A DNA stretch of 64,000 nucleotides. Source: Arcicella gelida. GTDB lineage: Bacteria; Bacteroidota; Bacteroidia; Cytophagales; Spirosomataceae. The first letter of the stretch is position 1, and each line of letters opens with the position of its first letter. The stretch spans positions 124,001-188,000 of the forward strand of contig NZ_JAYGIL010000003.1 of assembly GCF_034931025.1 (NCBI RefSeq), read 5' to 3'. A model generated the notes under the pieces. That model did not search any database and was not told the origin of the DNA. It was given only the letters and a program-made list of their open reading frames with translations. The translations under genes were made by a program, and so were the position numbers. Of this stretch, positions 41,100-50,554 are shown one piece after another.

Positions 41100-42557
41100 A
41101 TGATGAATTTATCACAGAGCCAGCGTCAGACTTTCAAAATTACGCCTTTGCAAATACAAATGCTTAATTTTTTGCAATTATCAACGCTTGAGTTAGAAGA
41201 GCGGATCAAAACGGAATTAGAAGAAAATCCATTATTGGAGGAAGGTGCTACAATTGCTGACGATTCATCCGAAGATTTTGATGCTGATAGCGATTCAGAT
41301 GAATTCCCAACACTTACCCAACCCGATAATGATTATGCCGATTGGGATGAGTACGCTCATGATGATATTCCAGACTATAAAACCAAAGTAAATAACCATA
41401 GTGAAGACGACGAACTCTACAGTTTGCCTATAGCACAAAATACAGATTGGCGAAGTGAACTGAAAAGTCAAGTACACTTTTTGCCACTGACCGAAAAACA
41501 AAGTATTCTAATCGACTATATCATTGATTCTTTGACTGATGAAGGTTTTTTAACTTATTCAGCAGAAAACATTGCCGATGATTTTTCTTTTGCTAATGGT
41601 GCTTATGTAGATGTTGATGAAGTAGAAAAGTTATTGAAGGTACTCAGATTGATGGAACCTGTTGGAATCGGTTCGGCTGATTTACAGGAATGTTTGATGA
41701 GACAGCTTCAGCATAAAAAAGAAAAAGGCTTAGAAGTATCTTTGGCAATTGATATTGTGGCTTTTAATATGGACGAACTTGCGGTGCGTAATTATGAAAA
41801 AATTATGCGTTTAAGAGAAGTAAGTTCGGATGAATTAAAAATGGCTCTTGCCCAAATCAGTGCTTTGAATGCCAAGCCAGTAATTGATGGAGAAACATCG
41901 TCGATTGCCATTAAGGATAATATCATTCCGGACTATATCATTACTTATGAAACCAATATGTATGGCGATACGCAAATAGATATTGCATTGAATAATAGTA
42001 GAATTCCATCTTTGAAAATTAATCAATATTTTGCCAGTTCAATTGCTTCTAGTAAAGATAAAGCTGCTAATCAATACGTTAACAGTAAAATTAATACGGC
42101 TAATTGGTTAATCGAAGCCATTCAGCAAAGAGAAATGACGATGTTGAAAACGATGCAAGCCATTGTTTCTTTTCAGAAAGAATTTTTCAAAAATGGCGAT
42201 GTCAGTAGTTTAAAACCGATGATTTTAAAAGATGTGGCGAGCCAAATTAATATGGATATTTCAACGATTTCAAGAGTAACGAGTGGCAAGTATGCACAGA
42301 CGCCTTTTGGGATTATCAATTTAAAAGATTTATTTTCAGAAGGAATTAGAATGGATTCTGGCGGCGAGGTTTCAAATCGTGAAATTCAGCAAGCTATCGC
42401 CAATTTAATTGCCAATGAAAACAAGAAAAGTCCATTCAATGATTTTCAATTGATGGAATTGTTGGCTCAACAAGGCTATCATATCGCTAGAAGAACGGTA
42501 GCTAAATACAGAGAAAATTTGAATATTTCTTCAGCACAACTCAGACGACAATTATAA
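41100..42557 (+). CDS. rpoN: RNA polymerase sigma-54 factor
   Basis: A 485-residue sigma-54. Region I is the Leu/Gln-rich activator-interacting part (SQSQRQTFKITPLQIQMLN, then ELEENPLLEE). An acidic region II (residues ~50-105) follows, then the core-binding domain, and the C-terminal HTH with STISRVTSGKYAQTPFG and the RpoN box ARRTVAKYRE. All landmarks are intact. It directs transcription from -24/-12 promoters with NtrC-type activators; one such gene follows. An alternative start is the second ATG at 41103. Confidence 0.95.
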   Translation: MMNLSQSQRQTFKITPLQIQMLNFLQLSTLELEERIKTELEENPLLEEGATIADDSSEDFDADSDSDEFPTLTQPDNDYADWDEYAHDDIPDYKTKVNNHSEDDELYSLPIAQNTDWRSELKSQVHFLPLTEKQSILIDYIIDSLTDEGFLTYSAENIADDFSFANGAYVDVDEVEKLLKVLRLMEPVGIGSADLQECLMRQLQHKKEKGLEVSLAIDIVAFNMDELAVRNYEKIMRLREVSSDELKMALAQISALNAKPVIDGETSSIAIKDNIIPDYIITYETNMYGDTQIDIALNNSRIPSLKINQYFASSIASSKDKAANQYVNSKINTANWLIEAIQQREMTMLKTMQAIVSFQKEFFKNGDVSSLKPMILKDVASQINMDISTISRVTSGKYAQTPFGIINLKDLFSEGIRMDSGGEVSNREIQQAIANLIANENKKSPFNDFQLMELLAQQGYHIARRTVAKYRENLNISSAQLRRQL

Positions 42558-42649
42558 AATGCTGAAGAGTAATAACATTACGAAGTTGATTCTTGGAAAT
42601 ACGGTTTGTGGTAATTTCATAATTGTCTCTTTCCTTTAATAATAAAACT

Positions 42650-44116
42650 ATGCAACGGATTTTAGTAATCGACGATGATACAGATATATGTTTACTCCTT
42701 CGTCGTTTTTTGACCAAAAACAATTACGAAGTTGCTATCGCTCATGATGGCAGTACTGGCTTGGCTTTGCTTCAAGAATTCAGACCTGATTTAATTATGA
42801 CTGATTTTAGATTGGGCGATACCGATGGCGGGACTATACTTCTGAAAATTAAAGAAAAATTTCCTTTTGTACCTGTATTGATTATTACGGGTTATTCAGA
42901 CATAAAAATTGCAGTAAATGTCATGAAAATGGGTGCTTATGATTATATCACAAAGCCACTTTTTCCAGACGAAATTTTACTGACCATCAAAAAAGCCTTA
43001 GAAAGTGTAGAAACTGAAAAAGGAAGTATGCAAGATTTGGGTGAAGAACATGATGGTACAACGACTTCTCATCAAAAAAAGAAAAACTCGAAACCTGCCA
43101 ATTATATTTTTGGAGATGGGGCAGAATCAAAATTCTTGATTCGTCAGATTGAACTTGTTGCACCAACCAATTATAGTGTACTGATTTATGGTGAAAGTGG
43201 CTCTGGAAAAGAAGCCATTGCTCAAGAAATTCATTTGCATAGCAAAAGAGCAAATCAGCCTTTTGTGGCGATGGACTGCGGTGCTATTTCTAAAGATTTA
43301 GCTGGTTCAGAATTGTTTGGACACGAAAAAGGTTCGTTCACAGGGGCATTAAACCAGAAAATCGGACACTTTGAAATGGCAAATGGTGGAACGATTTTTT
43401 TGGATGAAGTAGCTAACCTTCCTTACGAAGTACAAGTACTTTTATTGAGAGTTGTTCAGGAAAGAAAAATGAAGCGAATTGGAGGGACAAAAGAAATTCC
43501 GTTGGATGTTAGAATTTTGGTTGCCTCTAATGAAAAACTAATTGAAGCTTCTAAAAAAGGTAAATTCAGAGAAGATTTATATCACCGTTTTAATGAATTC
43601 AGCATTGATGTTCCGCCACTTCGTGAACGCAAAGCTGATATTATGACTTTCGCTCAATTTTTCTTGGACCAAACCAACGAAGAGCTTGGCAAAAAAGTAA
43701 AAGGTTTTTCGAGTGATGTTATTGATAATTTCATGAATTACGCATGGTATGGCAATCTGCGTGAAATGCGAAATGTCATAAAAAGAGCCACTTTATTAAC
43801 CGACGGAGAATGGATTGAATCAAAAACATTGCCTTTTGAAATTTCTAATTACACAAAATTACTCTTTACTGAAACGTCAACTCCGCCAGTTACTGTTTCA
43901 GCACCAGTTGTTGAAGTTGTTCAAAATATTCCAGAAAGTATTTCTTCGAACGAAGTTATCTCTAAGCCTTCCTTGAAATCGGCAGCGATTGAAGCAGAAT
44001 ACGATATGATTTTGAAAGTACTAAAAGAAGTAAATTTCAATAAAAGTAAAGCCGCTAGAATTCTTGGAATAGACAGGAAAACACTTTACAATAAAATGAA
44101 AGTTTTTGAATTGTAA
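42650..44116 (+). CDS. NtrC-family sigma-54-dependent response regulator
   Basis: About 488 residues from the ATG at 42650 (the upstream TTG is less likely). REC domain with D52 in MTDFRLG; AAA+ domain with Walker A GESGSGKEAIAQ, the sigma-54 contact loop ESSELFGHEKGSFTGA (GSFTGA), Walker B GGTIFLDEV and arginine-finger region; C-terminal Fis-type HTH (NKSKAARILGIDRKTLYNK). It drives sigma-54 promoters and sits directly after rpoN. Kinase partners are probably the nearby hybrid or PAS kinases, as inferred from position. Confidence 0.94.
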   Translation: MQRILVIDDDTDICLLLRRFLTKNNYEVAIAHDGSTGLALLQEFRPDLIMTDFRLGDTDGGTILLKIKEKFPFVPVLIITGYSDIKIAVNVMKMGAYDYITKPLFPDEILLTIKKALESVETEKGSMQDLGEEHDGTTTSHQKKKNSKPANYIFGDGAESKFLIRQIELVAPTNYSVLIYGESGSGKEAIAQEIHLHSKRANQPFVAMDCGAISKDLAGSELFGHEKGSFTGALNQKIGHFEMANGGTIFLDEVANLPYEVQVLLLRVVQERKMKRIGGTKEIPLDVRILVASNEKLIEASKKGKFREDLYHRFNEFSIDVPPLRERKADIMTFAQFFLDQTNEELGKKVKGFSSDVIDNFMNYAWYGNLREMRNVIKRATLLTDGEWIESKTLPFEISNYTKLLFTETSTPPVTVSAPVVEVVQNIPESISSNEVISKPSLKSAAIEAEYDMILKVLKEVNFNKSKAARILGIDRKTLYNKMKVFEL

Positions 44117-44193
44117 GTTGCTGCAAAGTTGGATTATTTCCTTGCTCAAGTTTTCTGAAATTACATAAGTAGTTTCTTTAATAATAGAAATTA

Positions 44194-46212
44194 ATGGACG
44201 TGCCTAATCATTTTTTTGAAGTATTTAACACTGATAATCAGTCTGATTTTTTGAATGGTTTTCTGGAAGCCATACCAAGTTTCGTTTATCTGTTAGATTT
44301 AACAGATAAAAATGCTGTTTACCTCAATGCAAAAACGGAAGTTGTTGCCAACTATTCGCCAGAGGAATTATTCACGAATGACCTTTCTGTATTTCCAATC
44401 GAAAACTTCAGTTCGTCCGAACATCTGTTTCAATATTTACAAAAAAAATTTGAAGAAGTAGCCATTAATGCTAGCGAAAACTTTATCCTGAAAATAGTCA
44501 GTAAATCGGGCAAAAATATCACGATTAAGAATAAATGCACTTTAATTAAAAAAGATGCTTCGAATCAGCCAAGTATGTTATTGATTTTGGCGGATGATAT
44601 TACGGTTGAAAATGAATTGCTTGAAAAAACTAAGCAAGTGCAAAATCAATCGAATGAAGCCGAACGTTTGTTTAATTATGGAAGCTGGGAATGGAAACTA
44701 AATAATGATTACGTTATCTGGTCGAATGGTTTATTTGAAATATTTGGCTATGACCAATCAGCTTATGAAGGTTCACAAATGCCTTATGGTACTTATCAAA
44801 AGCATGTTCCAGAAGATGATGTACAGCGAATAAGAGATTTGTCCTTGAGTGCGATAAAAGAGAAAAAAACTATTTATGAGTACGAGCATGAAATCATAGA
44901 TTTAAAAGGAAATAGAAAACAAATAGCAGTAAGAGGAAGGTGTTTTTTGGACGATAAAGGTGAAGTAATACGAGTAATTGGTACTTCGCAAGACATTACC
45001 GAAATCAAACAAATTAAAGGAGAATTAGAAACCAAGGTTGAGGAACTATCGTTAGCTTACGAAGAACTCAAGAAAAATAAAGATTTGTTCAAAGAAGCAG
45101 AAGCTTTGATGAGTTATGGCAGTTTTGAATGGGATGTTAATAAAGATGAAATACAATGGTCGGATGGTTTGAAAAAATTGTATTCGGGAAGTGATATTTC
45201 TAGGCTACCAGCAAAAATCAATATTGAGTTTTACTATGCCAGAGTACATGATGATGATATTGCGAATGTTAAAAAAGTAATTCAAGAAGCAGCGGAACAA
45301 AAACAACCTTATGCCTTTGAACATAAAATTGTTGATTTAGACGGCGTTGAAAAATATGTTCAAACAAAAGGTTGGGTAAGTTCAGACGAAGCTGGGAAAG
45401 TACTGAAATTTATAGGAAATACAGTTGAAGTAACAGAACTGAAAGCTTATGAAAAGGAATTAGAACGAAAGTTAGAAGAACTCAATCACTCCAATCAAGA
45501 ATTAGAACAATTTGCCTATGTGGCTTCGCACGATTTGAAAGAACCATTGCGAAAAATAACAGCTTTTGGTGATAGGCTCAATCAAAAGTACAAAAAACAG
45601 CTAGACGATGATGCTAGTTTTTATTTGACAAGAATGATTGATTCTGCCAATAGAATGGAAGTACTGATGGAAAACCTACTTTCATATTCTCGTTTATCAA
45701 GAAAATTAGTCGCTTTTGAACAAGTAAATTTGAACAAAACGCTTGAAAATGTTTTGAGCGATTTAGAACTTAAAGTAGGTGAAACAAATGCACAAATTCA
45801 TGTAGGAATAATGCCAACACTGGAAGCTTCTGTTCCGAAAATGCAACAATTATTTCAAAATTTAATAAGTAATGCACTGAAATTTGTAAAGCCTAATCAT
45901 TCACCAAACATTTGGGTTGATGCCAAAGAATCCACAAAAGGAGAGTTGAGTAAATTGGGCTTAGATTATAAAAACAAGCGTTATTATAAAATTACTGTTA
46001 AAGACAATGGCATTGGCTTTGAGCCAGAATATGCTGAACGAATATTTGTGATTTTTCAAAGATTACACGGAAGATCAGAATTTGAAGGAACGGGATTGGG
46101 TTTAGCAATTTGCAAAAAAATTGTTGAAAACCATCAGGGAATAATCTATGCTGAAAGTGAACTAGGAGCAGGTGCAACGTTCATTATGTATTTGCCAATA
46201 CGCCAGGCATAA
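44194..46212 (+). CDS. PAS-domain sensor histidine kinase
   Basis: A 672-residue cytoplasmic kinase without clear membrane spans. Three PAS/PAC units are seen (about residues 5-140, 155-275 with WSNGLFEIFGYDQSAYEG, and 300-420 with WSDGLKKLY), linked by coiled coils. HisKA: FAYVASHDLKEPLRKI (H446). HATPase: NLISNALKF, DNGIGF and GTGLGLAI. The H-box is almost the same as in the CHASE3 kinase at 39359-40756. A receiver gene follows 11 bases later, making a kinase-receiver pair. Confidence 0.9.
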   Translation: MDVPNHFFEVFNTDNQSDFLNGFLEAIPSFVYLLDLTDKNAVYLNAKTEVVANYSPEELFTNDLSVFPIENFSSSEHLFQYLQKKFEEVAINASENFILKIVSKSGKNITIKNKCTLIKKDASNQPSMLLILADDITVENELLEKTKQVQNQSNEAERLFNYGSWEWKLNNDYVIWSNGLFEIFGYDQSAYEGSQMPYGTYQKHVPEDDVQRIRDLSLSAIKEKKTIYEYEHEIIDLKGNRKQIAVRGRCFLDDKGEVIRVIGTSQDITEIKQIKGELETKVEELSLAYEELKKNKDLFKEAEALMSYGSFEWDVNKDEIQWSDGLKKLYSGSDISRLPAKINIEFYYARVHDDDIANVKKVIQEAAEQKQPYAFEHKIVDLDGVEKYVQTKGWVSSDEAGKVLKFIGNTVEVTELKAYEKELERKLEELNHSNQELEQFAYVASHDLKEPLRKITAFGDRLNQKYKKQLDDDASFYLTRMIDSANRMEVLMENLLSYSRLSRKLVAFEQVNLNKTLENVLSDLELKVGETNAQIHVGIMPTLEASVPKMQQLFQNLISNALKFVKPNHSPNIWVDAKESTKGELSKLGLDYKNKRYYKITVKDNGIGFEPEYAERIFVIFQRLHGRSEFEGTGLGLAICKKIVENHQGIIYAESELGAGATFIMYLPIRQA

Positions 46213-46223
46213 ATAATAAAACT

Positions 46224-46667
46224 ATGAATCAAAAAAAAAGTATCGTAATTCTCGTCGCTGATGATGATGCTGACGATAGAATGATGACTCAGGAAGCCTT
46301 AGAAGAGAACCATATTGTCAACCAAATTAAATTTGTGGAGGATGGAGTGGATTTGATAGATTACCTTCGACAAAACGGCAAATTCAATAACCCAACAGAA
46401 TTCCCACGCCCAGATATTATCTTGTTGGATTTGAATATGCCTAAAGTAGATGGGAGAGAAGCACTTAAAATCATAAAATCGGACCCTGATTTGTGCAAAA
46501 TTCCTATCATTGTGCTTACTACTTCAAAGTCGGATGTTGATATTGTAAAAAGTTATGATTTAGGTGTAAATTGTTTTATCTCAAAACCTGTAACTTTTAC
46601 CCGTTTTTTAGAAGTAATTCGTACAATCGGACAATATTGGTTTGAAATTGTTCAGTTACCAGATTGA
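46224..46667 (+). CDS. Response regulator receiver-domain protein (Rcp1-like)
   Basis: A 147-residue REC domain: ADDDADD, phospho-acceptor D69 in IILLDLNMPKVDG, TTSKSD and the late Lys in FISKPVTF. No output domain. It is the second Rcp1-like receiver of the window and follows the PAS kinase by 11 bases, 12 bases before the next hybrid kinase gene. Confidence 0.9.
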   Translation: MNQKKSIVILVADDDADDRMMTQEALEENHIVNQIKFVEDGVDLIDYLRQNGKFNNPTEFPRPDIILLDLNMPKVDGREALKIIKSDPDLCKIPIIVLTTSKSDVDIVKSYDLGVNCFISKPVTFTRFLEVIRTIGQYWFEIVQLPD

Positions 46668-46679
46668 TAAAAATAAATC

Positions 46680-48116
46680 ATGAGAGATAGTACTATTAAA
46701 TTATTATTGGTTGATGACGACGAGGATGATTTCTTGCTTACAAGCGATTATCTGAAAGATATTGAAAGTCAAAAGTTTGATATAGATTGGGCGTTTTCAT
46801 TTGATAATGCCATAGAGAAAATCAAAAAAAAGCAATACGATTTATGCTTTTTTGATTTTTTATTGGGTTCTAAAACGGGTATTGATTTACTCAGAGTTGG
46901 CATTGAGCATGGTTTGAAATCGCCAGTGATTTTATTGACTGGTAAAGGCGATCAACGCATTGATGTTGAAGCTATGACACTTGGTGCTTTTGATTATTTA
47001 GTAAAAAGTGAATTAGATTCTGAAAAGTTAGAACGTTGTATTCGTTATTCTCTCGAACGTTCCAGTACACTTTCTACTCTTCGTGAAAGTGAGCGAAAAT
47101 ATAGAAATATTTTTGACCAAACCAAAGAAGCCATCTTTACTGCTCGTTTAGATGGTACATTCAATTACTTCACGCCCTCTACAGCCGAACTCTTTGGTTA
47201 TACCGAAGAAGAACTCTATCAGCTAAAAAGCTATTCCGTTTTTGTTCGTGCTACCGACCGTCGTCAATTCATTAATCAATTGGAAGCTGAAGGAGAAATT
47301 AGTGATTTTGAAGTACTTTTGGAAACCAAATTTGGTGAAAAAAAACAATGTTCAATTCACTGTAATCGCCAATTAGATAGTGATGGAAATCCATATTATT
47401 TAGGTATTATTCATGATATTACTGCTAGAAAAAAAGAAGAGCGAGATTCTTTACTTTTTCAAAAAATGGCGGCTACTGGGCGTTTAGTTCGTACTTTGGC
47501 ACACGAAGTCCGTAATCCTTTGACGAACATAAATCTGTCAATCGAGCAAATGGAAGTTGATTTTGAAGATGAAGACGCCAAATTTTTTATTGATATTATC
47601 AGAAGAAATAGCCAGAGGATTAATGATTTAATAACCGAATTGTTGAATACTTCAAGACCTTCAGAAGTAACTTTTAGTCGATATAATTTACAGGAAATCC
47701 TGGAAAGTACTATCGAACAAGCAATCGATAGAATTAATCTGAAAAACATTAAATTAATCAGTGATTATCCTTCTGATATTTGGATTGATGTTGACAAAGC
47801 CAAAATTCAAATTGCACTACTAAATATTATTATCAATGCTGTGGAGGCAATGAAAGAAGGAGATGGTATCCTGAAAATTAATGCTACTCAAAGAAATAAA
47901 TCTATTATTGTTTCCATAGAAGACAATGGCGTAGGAATTAGTCAAGAGCATATTGAACGCCTTTTTGAACCTTATTTTACTTCAAAAAACAATGGAATTG
48001 GTTTAGGTTTAGCTGCAACGCTGAACATTATTCAATCTCATAAAGCTAGAGTAGAAGTTGAATCTGAATTAGGAAAAGGTACAAAATTTATTGTCACTTT
48101 TACTCTGGCATCGTAG
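46680..48116 (+). CDS. Hybrid REC-PAS-histidine kinase
   Basis: A 478-residue protein with an N-terminal REC (D59 in FFDFLLGSKTG), a PAS domain (about residues 140-250), and HisKA with LVRTLAHEVRNPLTNINL (H275) and HATPase (NIIINAVEA, DNGVGI, GIGLGLAATL). An N-terminal receiver before the kinase suggests it is itself regulated by phosphotransfer. It ends 17 bases inside the convergent TspO-like gene. It may be the kinase for the NtrC-type activator, an inference from clustering. Confidence 0.9.
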   Translation: MRDSTIKLLLVDDDEDDFLLTSDYLKDIESQKFDIDWAFSFDNAIEKIKKKQYDLCFFDFLLGSKTGIDLLRVGIEHGLKSPVILLTGKGDQRIDVEAMTLGAFDYLVKSELDSEKLERCIRYSLERSSTLSTLRESERKYRNIFDQTKEAIFTARLDGTFNYFTPSTAELFGYTEEELYQLKSYSVFVRATDRRQFINQLEAEGEISDFEVLLETKFGEKKQCSIHCNRQLDSDGNPYYLGIIHDITARKKEERDSLLFQKMAATGRLVRTLAHEVRNPLTNINLSIEQMEVDFEDEDAKFFIDIIRRNSQRINDLITELLNTSRPSEVTFSRYNLQEILESTIEQAIDRINLKNIKLISDYPSDIWIDVDKAKIQIALLNIIINAVEAMKEGDGILKINATQRNKSIIVSIEDNGVGISQEHIERLFEPYFTSKNNGIGLGLAATLNIIQSHKARVEVESELGKGTKFIVTFTLAS

Positions 48117-48945
48117 TTTCTTCGGGTAGTTTTTTCTTGCGAGTAAACATTAAAATAGTTGAAGCCATAATTGTACTGGCAACAACGATGACGATTCCTA
48201 ACATAGCACTAAAAGCAATATATTTATAAAATACTTCTGCTTGATAACGAGCTAAAAGAATACCCAATAATGCCCAAATGACGGCTAAACCTACATAACC
48301 ATTTCTTAATTCAATCACGAGTAAGAAAGTAATAAAACTACCCGCCAAAATCATGATACTTGCCCAAGATTGTCCAAGTATATAACCGTCTGTCCAACCA
48401 AAATATACTAAAAGAGCTGTTACGTTGGCAATTGTCGCAATACAAATCCAACCCAAGTACATTCCGAAAGCAGCTTTCAAAATAATCTTTGTATAGCCAC
48501 TAAGGTACACCTGAGTGGTTTTTATATGAAGATTTACTTTAACTAATGATATTAAAATTCCAGTCATGATAAGCATTGACGCAATCATGAACTCATAATG
48601 CCAGGCTAAAATCCAAAGGGAATTCAAAACAGCATTAACGATAAACCAATAACCAACTCCATTCACAACAAGTCCTAAAATAGCATCAGGTTTCTTTTGA
48701 AAAAGAGATTTAGACTGCTCAATACAGAAAAGTAATAAAAGAAAGTAAATAATTCCCCAGATAGAAAAAGTAATACCAGCAGGAACGAACAAATTAGGAT
48801 ATTGATTCGATAATTGTCCCGTTGTTTTACCATTCAGCGGTAAGCCATTCGCCAAACCATTCATAATTACCATTACAATAAAGAATACAAAATTCAGTAC
48901 TTGTAATGCTTTTATTTTAATAGGATTAATTGTGTTAGTTTCCAT
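48100..48945 (-). CDS. TspO/MBR-related membrane protein
   Basis: A 281-residue, nearly entirely hydrophobic protein with about seven or eight spans. FVPAGITFSIWGIIYFLLLL matches the TspO-type Trp-containing element, and WILAWHYEF and GQSWASIMIL supply more aromatic residues. It is larger than classical TspO (~160 residues), as in the extended Bacteroidota proteins. Its 3' end overlaps the hybrid kinase gene. Ligand unknown. Confidence 0.7.
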   Translation of the reverse strand: METNTINPIKIKALQVLNFVFFIVMVIMNGLANGLPLNGKTTGQLSNQYPNLFVPAGITFSIWGIIYFLLLLFCIEQSKSLFQKKPDAILGLVVNGVGYWFIVNAVLNSLWILAWHYEFMIASMLIMTGILISLVKVNLHIKTTQVYLSGYTKIILKAAFGMYLGWICIATIANVTALLVYFGWTDGYILGQSWASIMILAGSFITFLLVIELRNGYVGLAVIWALLGILLARYQAEVFYKYIAFSAMLGIVIVVASTIMASTILMFTRKKKLPEETTMPE

Positions 48946-48958
48946 AAAATTGTATTTT

Positions 48959-49900
48959 TTATTGAACGGTGGACTGTTTTTTCTTTACTTCAAGTTCTTG
49001 TTTTAAGATAAAAACAGCATTGCTATTGGGTTGGATAGGTGTACCGTATCTCAGTGTATATACTTTGGTAAACTCTGCACCGAAGTATAAAATGATAGAG
49101 GAATAATACACCCATAAGAGTATTAAAACAATCGAACCAGCTGCACCAAAAGCAGTACTAACAGCTGATTGTCCAAGATATACACCTATCAAAAACTTCC
49201 CAATCATGAATAATAAGGAGGTAATACCAGCACCAACGAGAGTATCTTTCCATGAAATTTTACCATCTGGAAGTACTTTGATAATGACACCAAACAATAG
49301 GGTAATAATTGCCCAGATAACCAATGTATTTACCAACATAAACACAAATATTGTAAAGCTACTTTCAAAATACATTTGCAATTGCTTATCGAATAAACTC
49401 AATAGGGCATTAATTGTTAAAGAAATTAATAAAAGAAAACCCAATGCCAAAATAAGTGAAAAAGATAGAAAACGATTGATTAAGTACTTTACCCAACTAT
49501 TTTTTGGTTTAGCTTTTAATGACCAGATAAAATTGATGGAATCTTGAATTTCGGCAAAAACCCCTGTTGCACCAATCAGTAATGTTACGAAACCAATTAT
49601 GGCTGCCACGCCAGATTTGTGGGACTGCTCTGCATTTTTAATTAATGATTGCACCTGTTTAGCTGCGTCATTGCCAATCAGATTGTTTATTTGACCAAAA
49701 AGCTCGCCTTCTATGGCTTCTTTCCCTAAAAAAATACTTGCTACCGAAATCATAATCAATAACATTGGGGCAAGCGAAAATATCGTATAATATGATAAAG
49801 AAGCACTTAGCTTTGTTGCATTGTCATTTGAAAACTCTCGAAAAACTTCTCCTGTAAAACTCAGAAACTCTTCGATTCTCTCTTTGAAGGAGTATTTCAT
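48959..49900 (-). CDS. YihY/BrkB family membrane protein
   Basis: A 313-residue protein with six spans. LSASLSYYTIFSLAPMLLIM is the family signature, and INFIWSLKAKPKNSWVKYLINR is split by position (about residues 122-143) as the conserved cytoplasmic loop. The family is of unknown transport function, once linked by name to RNase BN. It follows the TspO-like gene upstream on the same strand after 13 bases, likely one operon. Confidence 0.85.
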   Translation of the reverse strand: MKYSFKERIEEFLSFTGEVFREFSNDNATKLSASLSYYTIFSLAPMLLIMISVASIFLGKEAIEGELFGQINNLIGNDAAKQVQSLIKNAEQSHKSGVAAIIGFVTLLIGATGVFAEIQDSINFIWSLKAKPKNSWVKYLINRFLSFSLILALGFLLLISLTINALLSLFDKQLQMYFESSFTIFVFMLVNTLVIWAIITLLFGVIIKVLPDGKISWKDTLVGAGITSLLFMIGKFLIGVYLGQSAVSTAFGAAGSIVLILLWVYYSSIILYFGAEFTKVYTLRYGTPIQPNSNAVFILKQELEVKKKQSTVQ

Positions 49901-50146
49901 TATTTGTATTATTTTGATGTTATTGTTTGTGTAATATTATAATACCAGCCTTTTTTTAGCTAAACTGTAGAAAATTATCTACAATTTTTGCTATTAGGCT
50001 TTTAAATGTTAGATTTTTATTTCTGGTATGGAAATTTAGGCAAAATTATTGTTAGTAAAATGTTACTTATTGTGTTTTTTATCGTTTCAAGTAATTGAAA
50101 ATCAACAAGTAATTTTTATATGTATAATTTTTGTAAAGTGTTAGTA

Positions 50147-50296
50147 GTGAAAAATGTTTTTTATAAGATTGCCCTTTTATTAGTATTGAGCTGGGCTGTT
50201 AGCGTTTTTATATTAGGGTTTAAAGGATTGATTCATCTTTTTTTAGTATTTACCTTAATTGCGATTTTAATTTCAATTATTAAACATGAAATGTAA
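50147..50296 (+). CDS. lmo0937-type small membrane protein (49 residues, GTG start)
   Basis: A short gene. From the GTG at 50147 the product begins MKNVFYKIALLLVLSWAV (an upstream ATG at 50120 gives 58 residues). Two hydrophobic spans separated by GFKGLIHLFLV match the small, ~50-residue family known as lmo0937-like (DUF5670), whose members have the same spacing and glycine-rich middle. Such genes often lie with YtxH and stress genes, as here. Coding potential rests on the family pattern. Confidence 0.6.
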   Translation: MKNVFYKIALLLVLSWAVSVFILGFKGLIHLFLVFTLIAILISIIKHEM

Positions 50297-50554
50297 TTAT
50301 TCTAATTTTTGATAATGTTCTGAACTATTAATTTTTGGTAAGTACTTTCGTTTTCAGTCAATGCAAGTATTATTAAGGATTAGGTTCTCAGATTTTCTTT
50401 TTTTCTTTGTTTGGTAATCATGCCAGATGATAAGTAGGCTAAAGGGATGTAAATTAATACAGCCCTTTTTTATTGGGAATGATAAATGTTTTAAATTACA
50501 GTTATAATTCTTGCCAAAAAATAATTTCTATCACAAAAAATAAACTCTATTCCA

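Noticed and set aside
41100..46212. -24/-12 sigma-54 promoters near the rpoN block
   Set aside because: No convincing TGGCAC-N5-TTGC pattern was seen in the intergenic gaps.
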